Below the pieces are notes generated by a model. That model searched no databases, was not told the origin of the DNA, and saw only the letters and a program-made list of their open reading frames with translations. The position numbers were made by a program, and so were the translations under genes. From a virus, in the IMG/VR virus record IMGVR_UViG_3300042691_023046, positions 19,729 to 83,728 of that record: a DNA stretch of 64,000 bases; one strand, given 5' to 3'. This document shows positions 23,682 through 32,686 of this stretch, in pieces. How positions within the stretch are numbered: the first letter of the stretch is position 1; each line of letters begins with the position of its first letter.

Positions 23682-24205
23682 TGGAAAACAAATATTTATT
23701 TGACACAAATTTAGAACCATCAGAATATGATGTTTTAATAAATCCAATACCTTTAAAGAAAACAGGTATTATATTAATGGATAAATCTTTAAACAAAGAT
23801 GAAATATTACCTTATGTGATATTAGAGGTAGGTAGTGAAGTAAAAAATTATAAACAAGGAGATTTTGTTTATGTTTTAGGGGATATAGTAGGTTATCCTC
23901 ATTTAGTAAATGATGAAGGTTTACATGTAGGTCAAGTTAATGTAGGTTTTATAAAATCAAAAATAAAAAATAATAATGAATTTATAAAACTTTATAATGA
24001 AAGAATTGATGCTTTAGTAGCTGAACAAAAAGCTATTAATGAAAGATTATTAGTACCTAAAGAACAAGGAGATATATTTTTAAATGATACTCAAAGAAGG
24101 GAATATTATAAAAAAACTAAAAAAGAACAAGAGGAAATTGATAATGATATTAAATTAAATCAATTATATTTCAAACCTAAAAATAAAAATCAAATAACCA
24201 ACTAG
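23681..24205 (+). CDS. GroES-like co-chaperonin candidate
   Basis: Residues 10-75 follow the GroES pattern: YDVLINPIPLKKTGIILMDK, LPYVILEVGSEVKNYKQGDF and VYVLGD, that is, an N-terminal V-L-(V/I)-x-P strand, the mobile-loop position (KKTGIILMD), a P-x-x-V-x-x-V/L-G segment and a K-x-G-D turn. Phage co-chaperonins such as T4 gp31 help host GroEL fold the capsid protein. The C-terminal 90 residues are helical and extra. It ends the operon ahead of a strong terminator. A moderate-confidence fold call. Confidence 0.5.
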   Translation: MENKYLFDTNLEPSEYDVLINPIPLKKTGIILMDKSLNKDEILPYVILEVGSEVKNYKQGDFVYVLGDIVGYPHLVNDEGLHVGQVNVGFIKSKIKNNNEFIKLYNERIDALVAEQKAINERLLVPKEQGDIFLNDTQRREYYKKTKKEQEEIDNDIKLNQLYFKPKNKNQITN

Positions 24206-24220
24206 TTAAGAAAAAAATAT

Positions 24221-24251
24221 AAAAGTGCTATACTATGTATGGCACTTTTTT
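24221..24251 (+). terminator. Intrinsic terminator (13-bp hairpin) closing the first plus operon
   Basis: AAAAGTGCTATAC pairs with GTATGGCACTTTT (one G-U) around a TAT loop and is followed by TT. The stem is bounded by A and T runs, so it may stop transcription both ways. It separates the small-gene operon from the late operon. Confidence 0.88.
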
Positions 24252-24276
24252 ATTACTTTTGTTTGATTAATAATAT

Positions 24277-24284
24277 TATTTTTG
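24277..24284 (+). promoter_or_regulatory. Candidate late promoter (-7 box TATTTTTG)
   Basis: TATTTTTG matches TAnnTTTG and lies 1 nt before the ATG at 24286, just after the terminator. No TTG at the ideal 19-nt spacing is present (TTTG lies 15 and 11 nt upstream), so a phage-modified or activated promoter is possible. The transcript would be leaderless or nearly so. Confidence 0.45.
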
Positions 24285-24285
24285 T

Positions 24286-24552
24286 ATGAAACATGATAAA
24301 ACTATAACAGATATTGTAGAACAATTAGCTACAGAATATAATTTATTACCTAGTGATGTATTTGAATTAATTAAATTCCAAGAAACACAAACAGTAAAAA
24401 TTATAGAAAACTCAATTGATAAATTACATAATATAAGAGTTGATGTTACAGGAAATTATAATAAAATAAAAATAATACATTTAATTAAACTAGAAATAGA
24501 TGAAACAAAAATTAAGAAAATTAATGATTGGATTACTGCCAATCAGAGTTAA
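24286..24552 (+). CDS. Small helical protein at the head of the late operon
   Basis: Eighty-eight residues, helical (ITDIVEQLATEYNLLPSDVF), ending WITANQS. No motif recognised. First gene behind the candidate late promoter, ahead of the packaging genes. It overlaps the next frame by 53 nt. It could be a terminase small-subunit candidate, as could the 197-residue gene further on. Confidence 0.6.
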   Translation: MKHDKTITDIVEQLATEYNLLPSDVFELIKFQETQTVKIIENSIDKLHNIRVDVTGNYNKIKIIHLIKLEIDETKIKKINDWITANQS

Positions 24553-24727
24553 TATTAAAATTATACCTGATTTATGGGTATTAAGACCATATAAAGAAAA
24601 AATATTTTATACCATAGATAAAGAAAACTACACACCAATAAGTTACAGAATATTGTGCTTTTCTATTGTTTATGTTACATATAAAGATATAACAAACAAT
24701 GATAAAACTAATAATATTAGAAGATAA
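24500..24727 (+). CDS. Small basic protein, uncertain
   Basis: The 75-residue frame overlaps both neighbours (53 nt upstream, 29 nt downstream). An internal Met at residue 9 would shorten the upstream overlap. The central part (IKIIPDLWVLRPYKEKIFYT) looks like a real beta-strand region. Real-gene status is uncertain. Confidence 0.45.
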   Translation: MKQKLRKLMIGLLPIRVNIKIIPDLWVLRPYKEKIFYTIDKENYTPISYRILCFSIVYVTYKDITNNDKTNNIRR

Positions 24728-25292
24728 TAAACCAGTATTTAATCCAGAAATAAGAATGTTTAAGCCTTTTAAAAGGCTACTAGAAAGAGATAAAAGTTCA
24801 AAGGGTGATGCAGATGGTAGAAAAAAACTAATAAGTACAAAAGAATTAGCTTTTATTTATTGGTTTATAGACCCTAGAAGTAATTATGTAGATGTTTATC
24901 CTGATGAAAAAATAAGAACAGAAAGAATAAAAAAGCATTTAGATTTACCAGAAGAATGGAAAATAGATGTTGATATAAAAGAAGCTATTGATTTTTATAA
25001 AGAACAAATAAATATTGATTTTGATATGATGTATTTAGAAAGTAATATATCAGCAGCAAGTAAAACTAGAGATTGGTTAATGAGTGTTGATTATAGTTTA
25101 AGAGATAGTAAAGGTAAAATGTTTTATGACCCATTACATGTAGCAAAAATAAACAAAGAAGCTGGTGGAGTTATAGAAGGATTGAAAATGTTAAAAAATA
25201 AAGCATTAAAACCAGAATCTTTAAGTACAAAAATTAGAGGTGGTGGTGAAAAATCTTTATTTGAAGATGCTGATACGGAGGATGATGAATAA
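24699..25292 (+). CDS. Candidate terminase small subunit / packaging accessory
   Basis: The 197-residue protein lies directly before the terminase large subunit and overlaps it by 1 nt. It is helical and charged, with RMFKPFKRLLERDKSSKGDA, a YWFIDPRSNYVDVY segment and an acidic C-terminus (SLFEDADTEDDE). Position and size fit a small terminase or a DNA-recognition partner, but no helix-turn-helix is evident. Conserved next to TerL in crAss-like phages, from memory. Confidence 0.55.
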   Translation: MIKLIILEDNKPVFNPEIRMFKPFKRLLERDKSSKGDADGRKKLISTKELAFIYWFIDPRSNYVDVYPDEKIRTERIKKHLDLPEEWKIDVDIKEAIDFYKEQINIDFDMMYLESNISAASKTRDWLMSVDYSLRDSKGKMFYDPLHVAKINKEAGGVIEGLKMLKNKALKPESLSTKIRGGGEKSLFEDADTEDDE

Positions 25293-27430
25293 TGGAACAT
25301 GTATTATCCCAACCTAAAATAAAAGATTTAACAAAATTAATTGATTTTGGTTTTGATACTAAATTGTTTAGTCCTGTAGCAGAGTTATTTGAAAAAAATG
25401 GTAAATATCCAGATAAAAACCAAGTAGATTGGTGGAAAGAACAAAAAAAGATATTAAAAAAAGGATATACTGTTAATGGTTGGAAAATAACAGGAGAACA
25501 TTATGGTTATTTAAATTTTAATAAAATAAAACTTACCGAAGATAAAGATTTATTAGGTGGTAAAGTTAGTAAAAGAAGAAGTGTAATAGAAAAGAAAACT
25601 GTATTTCCTAAATTTTGGGATGGTGATTATGTCTTTTATTGGTGTAAAGAAATAGCCAAAAAAGGAATGGATGAAGATGAATATCTGAAACTAAAATTAC
25701 CAATTAAAATAAGAGTAGAAACAGATATAGATGGTACAAGATATGTAGGTGGAGGTAAAAACTTATGTGTTGGTAAAAAAAGAAGGTTTGGGGCAAGTTA
25801 TAAATTAGCTTATAATGCAGCACATAATTATGAAACTAAACCTACTTCAATGACTATATTAGCAGCTTATGATATGAAATATCTTACAAAAGATGGTATC
25901 ATGAGTAAAACAAAAAGAGCTATAGATTTTTTTGATGTTAATTGTGAACCATTTAGAAAGAGAAGATTAAAGAATGACACCGAAGATATTATGTCTGGTT
26001 ACAAACAGAATGTTGGTGGTGTTGAAACAGATGCAGGTTATAGAAGTAGAGTAGCAGCAATATCTTTTGGATTAAGTGCAGATGCAGTCAGAGGACAAGA
26101 TGTTACAGATATATTTGTAGAAGAAAGTGGTAAAGCACCTAATCTTATAGCTATGACAAATGCTACAATAGATTCATTGAGTGATGGAGCATCAAAAAGT
26201 GGAACTATTATATGGTTTGGTACAGGAGGAGGAAAAGATAATAACTGGGCAGGATTTAAAGAAATTTTTTATAATCCTACAAGTTATGGAGCATTAGAAA
26301 TAGAAAACGAATGGGATGAAAATGCTTTAGGTACTTATTGTGGTTTATTTATTCCTGATTATTGGAATGTAGTAGGTTACATGAGTGAATATGGAGAAAG
26401 TTATATTAATGAAGCAAGAAAAGTAGAAGAAGCACATCAAATAGAAGTATATTTAAATAAAAATGATGCTAGAGGTTTAACAGCTAGAAAGATGGAACAT
26501 CCATTTTGTCCTGCTGATGCTTTTAATGTTACAAGTAAAAATATATTTGATATACACGCTATAAGAACTTGGAAAAACTATTTAAAATATAGTGGTTTAA
26601 ATAAAGATTTAGCTACTGTAGGAAGATTAGAAAGAAAACAAGATGGTGAGTTAAAATTTGAAATAGATAATAAAATGTTACCTATTTATGAATATCCACC
26701 ACCAAAAGGAGTAACAAAAGGAGCAGTTGTTGTATGGGATTTTCCTAAAAAGTTTAATGGTTTAATACCTGCAAACTTATATATAATAGATGTGGATGGT
26801 TATAGACATGACCAAACATCAGGAGATTCAGTAGGAGCAATATATGTTAGTATGAATACTAATAATTTAATTTCTAAAAATTTAGGAGATAGATTAGTAG
26901 CAAGTTATGTAGCAAGACCACAAAGTCAAGATGATTTTAATAAAGTGTTGTATGATTTAGCAGAATTTTATAATGCTAAAATAGCTTTTGAAAATGATGA
27001 ACCAGCAGGGATAGTAGATTACGGTAAAAGATTTAAAAAATTAGATAGAGTAGAAAGTCAATTTGAATTAGCTTATGATGAAAAACTAAAAACAGGTAAC
27101 ACAATGAAACGTGGTTTTGGTATGCACATGGGTAGTGGTAAAAATAATGAAAGAATATTAACAGGTGATGGTTATATAAAAGATTGGTTAGAAACAACTA
27201 GATATACAGATGAAGATGGTAAAGAAACATTAAATCTTCACACTATATATGATATAGGTTTACTAGAAGAACTTGAAAGATATAATCCAGAAACAGGAAA
27301 TTTTGATAGAGTAGCAGCATTTAGAATAAGAATGTATCATACTAAAGAAATGATATATAAAAATAGACAAGCACAAGTAAAAGCAAAAAGTAATAAGGTG
27401 AGTTTTTTTCACCATAATCATTTTCAATAA
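25292..27430 (+). CDS. terL: Terminase large subunit
   Basis: The 712-residue protein has an N-terminal ATPase and a C-terminal nuclease. The Walker-A-like loop is GKKRRFGAS near residues 161-169, with the variant basic loop seen in crAss-like terminases; Walker B with catalytic Glu is VTDIFVEES (271-279); a coupling motif follows at SGTIIWFGTGG. The RNase-H-like nuclease starts at LYIIDVDGYRHD, with further acidic residues at FENDEPAGIVDY. It cuts concatemers and pumps DNA into the capsid, docked on the portal encoded by the next gene, 12 nt downstream. The C-terminal tail (VSFFHHNHFQ) is unusual. Confidence 0.93.
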   Translation: MEHVLSQPKIKDLTKLIDFGFDTKLFSPVAELFEKNGKYPDKNQVDWWKEQKKILKKGYTVNGWKITGEHYGYLNFNKIKLTEDKDLLGGKVSKRRSVIEKKTVFPKFWDGDYVFYWCKEIAKKGMDEDEYLKLKLPIKIRVETDIDGTRYVGGGKNLCVGKKRRFGASYKLAYNAAHNYETKPTSMTILAAYDMKYLTKDGIMSKTKRAIDFFDVNCEPFRKRRLKNDTEDIMSGYKQNVGGVETDAGYRSRVAAISFGLSADAVRGQDVTDIFVEESGKAPNLIAMTNATIDSLSDGASKSGTIIWFGTGGGKDNNWAGFKEIFYNPTSYGALEIENEWDENALGTYCGLFIPDYWNVVGYMSEYGESYINEARKVEEAHQIEVYLNKNDARGLTARKMEHPFCPADAFNVTSKNIFDIHAIRTWKNYLKYSGLNKDLATVGRLERKQDGELKFEIDNKMLPIYEYPPPKGVTKGAVVVWDFPKKFNGLIPANLYIIDVDGYRHDQTSGDSVGAIYVSMNTNNLISKNLGDRLVASYVARPQSQDDFNKVLYDLAEFYNAKIAFENDEPAGIVDYGKRFKKLDRVESQFELAYDEKLKTGNTMKRGFGMHMGSGKNNERILTGDGYIKDWLETTRYTDEDGKETLNLHTIYDIGLLEELERYNPETGNFDRVAAFRIRMYHTKEMIYKNRQAQVKAKSNKVSFFHHNHFQ

Positions 27431-27441
27431 AAGATATATAA

Positions 27442-29811
27442 ATGGATGAAGTTTTAATAAGACCCAAACAAAAAGTTTTACAAGGAGTAAAAAATACAAA
27501 AGATTGGAAACATAACAATATTAGATATTGGGGAAGTAAATGTAATGCCACATTCTTTAATTTTAAAGATATGCTTGTTTTATTTAAAACAGCAGCAGGA
27601 ATATTAGATGAATCTGATTATACTTATATTACTAATCCTTTAAATACTACTGACCCTAAGTTAAAAGGTTATCCTGCAAAAATGAGAAATTTAGATATTG
27701 TTTCTCCTAACATTATGATGTTAATGGGGGAATTAATAGATAGATTTTTTAATCCTGTAGTAGTTATATTAAATAGTGATGTTAAAAATCAAAAACTTGA
27801 AAAAGATTATGAAATTATAAAAAACTATTTAAAACAAGAATTTATTAACGGTTTAGTTTCAGATGGTTTATTACCACAAGAACAAGCAGTAGAACAATCA
27901 CAACAAAAATTAGAAAAAGAATTAAGTAAAGATTATAAAAATGAATTAGCTATTATAGGGCAAAATGCTTTAGAATATATAATGTCGTTTAATGAAGTAC
28001 TTAGAATAAGAAGAAAAACATTTTATGATTTTATAGTATGTAGTAGGTTTTTTACATATAGAGATATATGTAATGAAGATTTAGATTATGAGTACGTTTC
28101 ACCTTTTGAATTATCTTATTTAGCATCACCTAATGTTGATTTTGTAGAAGATGCACAAGCTGTAAGAAAAAGGGTAAAAATGACAATTAATCAAATTATT
28201 GATAAATTTAGAGAGCATCCTGATTTTACAAAAGAGATTATAGATGATTTAGAATTAAATATTAGTTCAATAGGAGGAGCAGGTTTTAGTTTAAATGCAC
28301 CAGATTTAACACAACAATTTAATAGTGTATTTTTAACTAATAATTTACATTCTAGTACAGATGGTACAGGAGTAGAACATATTCAATGGACTAGTATGAA
28401 ACTAATGAAAAAAGTAGAAGGTACTAATATTGATGGTTCAAAATACATTGAAGAATATGATGAATCTTACATTCCTTTAGAAGGAGAAAAAGTAACTGAT
28501 ATATGGGTAAATTCTAAACATGAAGGTTATATTATAAATGATAAATGGGTATTAGGTGGAGAAGCTTTAGAATATCAAAGAGGTAATATTAATAATCCTA
28601 GTAAATGTAAAAATTCATATAATGGTAGAATTTTTGGTAATAATTATGTAATTCCACAATCTATTGTACAAAAAGGTTTAATTTATCAAATTAAATATAA
28701 TACTGTGCATTATTTAATGGAAAAAACATTAGCTAAAAATAAAGATAAGATAACAATCTTTCCTATGGGTTTAGTTCCAGAAAAAGAAGGTTTTGATATG
28801 TTTACTACAATGTATTATGCTGATGCACATGGATTTTTATTTATAGATGAAACTTCTGAAAAAGCTATAGCAGCTTTACAATATATGAAGGTATTAGATA
28901 TGTCTTTAGGTAATTACATACAACAGTCATATCAAATACTACAGCAAATTAAACAAGATTGGGATGATAGTGTAGGAGTTAATAGACAAAGAAAAGGAGC
29001 TATGTTAGCTTCTGATGGTAAAGGAGTATCTGAACAAGCAGAGTATAGAAGTGCTGTAATGAGTGAAGAATTTTTTATGCAGCATGAAGAAGCCATTATT
29101 AAAGATATACAATGTTTAGTTGATTTAAGTAAAGTAGCTTGGCAACATGGTAAAAAAGCATCTTTTTTAAATAGTAATAGTAAAGAAGTAATGTTAGAAA
29201 TAGACCCTACAGTATATAGTGGTTTAGATTTAGGAGTATTTGTTAAAAATAGTAAAAAAGAACAACAAAAAATACAAGCTTTTCAAAGTCAAGTTGGTAC
29301 AATTGCTCAACAAACACAAAATTTTAGTATGTTAGGTAAAATATTAGATAGTACTAATATGGCTGAACTTATTAAAGATATGGAAGAACTTGAAAATAAA
29401 TTAAATGAACAACAACAAGCGCAACAAGAAACAGAAAATAAACTTGAAGCAGCTAGATTAGAAAGTGAAGAAAAAGATAGACAATTAAAAGTTTATGAAA
29501 TTGATGAAAATAATGAACGTGCAAGAGATACAGCTTTAATATCTGCTCAAGCATCTTTATTAGGTAGTCAAGAAGGTGTAGAAGGAGTAGATGATGCTAT
29601 GTTATTAGAAGATATGAATCATAAAAGATTAGAATTAGCTTCTAAAATAGGGATTGAAAGAGAAAAAATATTAGAATCTAAAAATAAAAGAATAGATGAT
29701 AATAAAAATAAAGCAGAAGATAGAAAAATTGATATAAAAAATATGGCTAATGACTTAGCTATTGCAAAACAAAACAAAATCGGCAGAAACAAACCAACAA
29801 GTAAAAAATAA
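27442..29811 (+). CDS. Portal protein
   Basis: The 789-residue protein follows TerL and precedes the scaffold and capsid genes, the invariable place of the portal. It starts with a clip/stem-type helical region (MRNLDIVSPNIMMLMGELID), has beta-rich wing segments (LNAPDLTQQF; YDESYIPLEGEKVTDIWVNS) and ends in about 150 residues of Gln/Glu-rich coiled coil. Its length fits crAss-like portals, which are large. It forms the dodecameric ring through which DNA is packaged and to which the tail is attached. Confidence 0.87.
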   Translation: MDEVLIRPKQKVLQGVKNTKDWKHNNIRYWGSKCNATFFNFKDMLVLFKTAAGILDESDYTYITNPLNTTDPKLKGYPAKMRNLDIVSPNIMMLMGELIDRFFNPVVVILNSDVKNQKLEKDYEIIKNYLKQEFINGLVSDGLLPQEQAVEQSQQKLEKELSKDYKNELAIIGQNALEYIMSFNEVLRIRRKTFYDFIVCSRFFTYRDICNEDLDYEYVSPFELSYLASPNVDFVEDAQAVRKRVKMTINQIIDKFREHPDFTKEIIDDLELNISSIGGAGFSLNAPDLTQQFNSVFLTNNLHSSTDGTGVEHIQWTSMKLMKKVEGTNIDGSKYIEEYDESYIPLEGEKVTDIWVNSKHEGYIINDKWVLGGEALEYQRGNINNPSKCKNSYNGRIFGNNYVIPQSIVQKGLIYQIKYNTVHYLMEKTLAKNKDKITIFPMGLVPEKEGFDMFTTMYYADAHGFLFIDETSEKAIAALQYMKVLDMSLGNYIQQSYQILQQIKQDWDDSVGVNRQRKGAMLASDGKGVSEQAEYRSAVMSEEFFMQHEEAIIKDIQCLVDLSKVAWQHGKKASFLNSNSKEVMLEIDPTVYSGLDLGVFVKNSKKEQQKIQAFQSQVGTIAQQTQNFSMLGKILDSTNMAELIKDMEELENKLNEQQQAQQETENKLEAARLESEEKDRQLKVYEIDENNERARDTALISAQASLLGSQEGVEGVDDAMLLEDMNHKRLELASKIGIEREKILESKNKRIDDNKNKAEDRKIDIKNMANDLAIAKQNKIGRNKPTSKK

Positions 29812-29817
29812 AAATAA

Positions 29818-29851
29818 AAGTGTTATATCAAGTAAGGGATATTTTACACTT
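29818..29851 (+). other. Hairpin between portal and scaffold genes
   Basis: AAGTGT pairs with ACACTT across an A/T-rich interior containing an inner ATC/GAT pairing. Short T tract follows poorly, so it is a weak terminator or an RNA-processing or stability hairpin in the 83-nt gap. Confidence 0.4.
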
Positions 29852-29894
29852 GCACAGAAATATTAACTAAATTAAATTTGTAACAGAAATCAAA

Positions 29895-30983
29895 ATGGAA
29901 ACAGACAACAATCAACAATTCCAAGTAGCAGCTTCTCAATTAAAAGGTGTACAATTAGATAAACCAGTAGAAGTACCAATTATTACACCAGAACCAGTAT
30001 TAGGTGAAGATGGAAAACCAATAGCAGTAATACCAGAAGTAATAGAACCAGATTTACCTGATTTTATTAAAACTTTAATAGGTAAACAACCAGAAACAGT
30101 AGCAAATAATAATGATGGAAAAACAAAAGGTGATGAACCCCATCCAAATTTTTCAGCTATTGAAAATCTTTTAAATGATTGGGGAATTAAACCCGATGAA
30201 ATAGAAGGAGTAGATATTAAATCAAATGATTTAGATGATATAAAAAAAGTATTTTCTAAACGTGAAGAACTAATAAGAAAAGAAGCAGTTACAACATTAA
30301 GACCAGAAGTACAAGCTTTACATGACCATTTAGAAAGTGGAAAAGGTTTGGATTCTTGGAATAAAAAACAAGAAAGTATTAATTGGGAAAATGTTAAACA
30401 AAATTTAAAACAAGATGATATTGCTACTTTAGAACAAATAGTAAGAAATGGTTTAGTAAGTTCTGGTTTAAAAGATACAGTTATTAAATCTGCAATTGAA
30501 AGTTTAAAAGATGAAGATGCTTTATATACCACAGCACTTGATTTTGTTAATAAATTTGATGCAGCAGATAAAGCAGCTATAAAAGAAATAGAAGATGCGG
30601 AAATTGCTATGAATTTAGCTAATAAATCTGATATTGAAAAAGTTGTTAATACTGTAAGTGATATAGTTAAATCAGGTACTTTTAAATTATCAGATAATCA
30701 TAGTTTTAATATACCAGAAGTAGAAAGAAAAGAATTTTTAGAAACAGTTCTTGACCCTAGTAAAAAAACAGCTTTATATGAAAGTTTAGATTATAATCAA
30801 TCTTTAGCAGTAGATTATATAGTGAGTAAAATTAAAGCAGGTAAAATAGCAGATATAAAATTTGGCACAGTAGTTAAACCAACTATTGTTGTAAAAGGAA
30901 GTAATCCTGTTAAAGTTAATGGTAATGAAGTAGAAGGAGGAGAGTTGTCATTAGAAAAAATGAGAGAACGAATGAGAAACTAA
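29895..30983 (+). CDS. Scaffold-like protein upstream of the major capsid gene
   Basis: The 362 residues are acidic and mainly helical, starting with a Pro/Val/Glu-rich disordered stretch (PVEVPIITPEPVLGEDGKPI) and ending in a basic helix (LSLEKMRERMRN). The basic C-terminal helix, acidic body and place between portal and capsid are hallmarks of scaffolding proteins, which shape the procapsid and then leave. No protease motif is visible. Inference from context and composition. Confidence 0.65.
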   Translation: METDNNQQFQVAASQLKGVQLDKPVEVPIITPEPVLGEDGKPIAVIPEVIEPDLPDFIKTLIGKQPETVANNNDGKTKGDEPHPNFSAIENLLNDWGIKPDEIEGVDIKSNDLDDIKKVFSKREELIRKEAVTTLRPEVQALHDHLESGKGLDSWNKKQESINWENVKQNLKQDDIATLEQIVRNGLVSSGLKDTVIKSAIESLKDEDALYTTALDFVNKFDAADKAAIKEIEDAEIAMNLANKSDIEKVVNTVSDIVKSGTFKLSDNHSFNIPEVERKEFLETVLDPSKKTALYESLDYNQSLAVDYIVSKIKAGKIADIKFGTVVKPTIVVKGSNPVKVNGNEVEGGELSLEKMRERMRN

Positions 30984-31013
30984 TAAATATAAAAATTTTA
31001 ATAATAAAATAAA

Positions 31014-32516
31014 ATGAACGGAAAAATAGCAAATGAACTAGTCTTAACACAAGACACTTATAAAGATAGTGCTTATTCAAGCATTACTGAATTAAGTAAA
31101 GCTTTACAGACTGATGCAGAATGGTTATCACCTATAGTAACTTTTTTATCTTATACAGATACTAAATACTATATGAAGAAAAACTACCCTTTTTTATACC
31201 AAACAGAAGGTAATAAAAATGTAGAAAGTTTAACTAAATTAGGTAATGCTAATTTTGAATACAAATATCCTATTATAGGTAGATTAAAAACTACTAACCA
31301 AGTAGCAGTTACTTCTTTTTCATCTACAGACCAAGTAGGTAAAAATGGTATGCCTTTCCAAATGATATTTGCAGATAGACAGTTTTCAATAGGACAAACA
31401 GTTTATCCTTATGGTGTAAGTTCTAAATTACAATGTAGAGTATTAGTAGCACCAGAAAAAGTAAGTAATGGATATAAATATACATTTAAAATATTTAATT
31501 CAAGTCCTACTTTGTTTTTACCTTTTCAAAGTTTAATAGCAGGAGCAGTTTGGAGTGCAGGTTTAAGAAAAGTTGCATTTGAAGGTTCAAAAGGAGGAGA
31601 ATCACGTTCTCAATTACCTAGTACAGCAACTAATATGGTAACTTTAACTCGTAATACTTACAAGTTTAAAGGTAACGTAGATAAAAAAGTAATGAAATTT
31701 TCTATTCCTATAGATGGACAGAAATTTACTACTTATATGGATTGGGAATTGTTTTTAAGTAAAATTTATTTTAAAGAAGAACAAGAAGAAGATTTATTAT
31801 GGTCGCAATATGGTAAAACTGCTAGTGGAGATTTCTCTAACTATGATGATGATGCTCCTATTACATCAGGAGCAGGTATTGAGCAGCAAATTCCTAGTAG
31901 TAATTCAGATACTTATAGTTTTTTAACTTTAAATAAGTGGAAAAATATTGTACGTGAGGTAACTTATGGTATTAATGATGATATTACAGATTTACATGTT
32001 TACACAGGTAGAGGTGGTATGGAAGAATTTGATAATGCAGTTAAATCTGGATTTGTTAATTTCTTATCTAGTTCTAATGTATTAGCTAATAGTGATAAAT
32101 TTATACAAGGTGCAAATTCTTGGGATATGACATTTGGTTCATATTTTAATAAATATCGTGTAGTTGATGGACAAGTAATAACAGTACATTATCACCCATT
32201 ATTAGATTTTGGTCGTAGAGCAAAAGCAGCAGTTAAGCATCCTGTTACTGGTTTTCCAATGACATCACATAATTTCTACTTTATAGACCAATCACAAGTT
32301 GATGGTAAACCAAACTTACAATATGTAAGTGAAGATGGTAGAGAAAAAATGAAGATTGTACAAGGTATGACAGGTATGCCAGTAGGATTTACAGATAGTG
32401 TAAATGTTTCAACAGATAAAGATGAAACATCTATAGAATGGATGAAATCACATGGTATTTTAATTCGCAGACCTTCTAGTTGTTTCAAATTAGAATGTAC
32501 ATTAAGCGGATTTTAG
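31014..32516 (+). CDS. Major capsid protein
   Basis: The 500-residue protein lies after portal and scaffold and ends with TAG. It has the arrangement of a crAss-like HK97-fold capsid protein: an N-terminal helical arm, an E-loop-like region (LTKLGNANFEYKYPIIGRLK), a long spine-helix region and a beta-rich P-domain with GSYFNKYRVVDGQVITVHYH and GMTGMPVGFTDSVN near the end. The sequence is less AT-biased in codon choice than its neighbours, as for highly expressed genes. Its stop codon sits in the acceptor stem of the tRNA-like element that follows. Confidence 0.85.
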   Translation: MNGKIANELVLTQDTYKDSAYSSITELSKALQTDAEWLSPIVTFLSYTDTKYYMKKNYPFLYQTEGNKNVESLTKLGNANFEYKYPIIGRLKTTNQVAVTSFSSTDQVGKNGMPFQMIFADRQFSIGQTVYPYGVSSKLQCRVLVAPEKVSNGYKYTFKIFNSSPTLFLPFQSLIAGAVWSAGLRKVAFEGSKGGESRSQLPSTATNMVTLTRNTYKFKGNVDKKVMKFSIPIDGQKFTTYMDWELFLSKIYFKEEQEEDLLWSQYGKTASGDFSNYDDDAPITSGAGIEQQIPSSNSDTYSFLTLNKWKNIVREVTYGINDDITDLHVYTGRGGMEEFDNAVKSGFVNFLSSSNVLANSDKFIQGANSWDMTFGSYFNKYRVVDGQVITVHYHPLLDFGRRAKAAVKHPVTGFPMTSHNFYFIDQSQVDGKPNLQYVSEDGREKMKIVQGMTGMPVGFTDSVNVSTDKDETSIEWMKSHGILIRRPSSCFKLECTLSGF

Positions 32517-32580
32517 TTTATAGTATTAAAGATAGAAATATCTGGTAATATATGGAGGTTCGATACCTCCATAAACTACA
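32515..32580 (+). ncRNA. Compact tRNA-like RNA structure overlapping the capsid-gene stop codon
   Basis: Acceptor stem AGTTTAT (32515-32521) pairs perfectly with ATAAACT (32571-32577), followed by A-C-A. A perfect T-arm GGAGG TTCGATA CCTCC (32554-32570) has the consensus TTCRA loop. The 32 nt between holds not a D-arm plus anticodon arm but one long hairpin: TATTA / TAATA (32524-32528 / 32546-32550) stacked on AGATA GAAA TATCT (32530-32543) with a GNRA tetraloop. So it has the acceptor/T half of a tRNA, no anticodon, and lies on the capsid mRNA. RNase P/Z recognise such halves. Confidence 0.78.
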
Positions 32581-32588
32581 TTATTACA

Positions 32589-32645
32589 TGTATGAGAAAA
32601 AAAAGATTTAAAGCAAGAGAGTAGTTATATTTTCTCCTTCATACA
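32589..32645 (+). other. Second hairpin in the capsid-gene 3' region
   Basis: TGTATGA (32589-32595) pairs with TCATACA (32639-32645), continuing as GAAAA / TTTTC (32596-32600 / 32630-32634) with a small bulge. It lies 9 nt after the tRNA-like element, so the two together form a structured 3' region between capsid and next gene. No T-tract follows. Confidence 0.5.
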
Positions 32646-32686
32646 AGGTAACAAAAACATTATACAAATAATAAAACAACCAAACA

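Noticed and set aside
27263-27551. Two overlapping minus-strand hydrophobic frames at the TerL/portal junction
   Set aside because: They are antisense to the 3' end of terL and the 5' end of the portal gene and consist of Phe/Leu/Tyr runs, as expected for antisense of this sequence.
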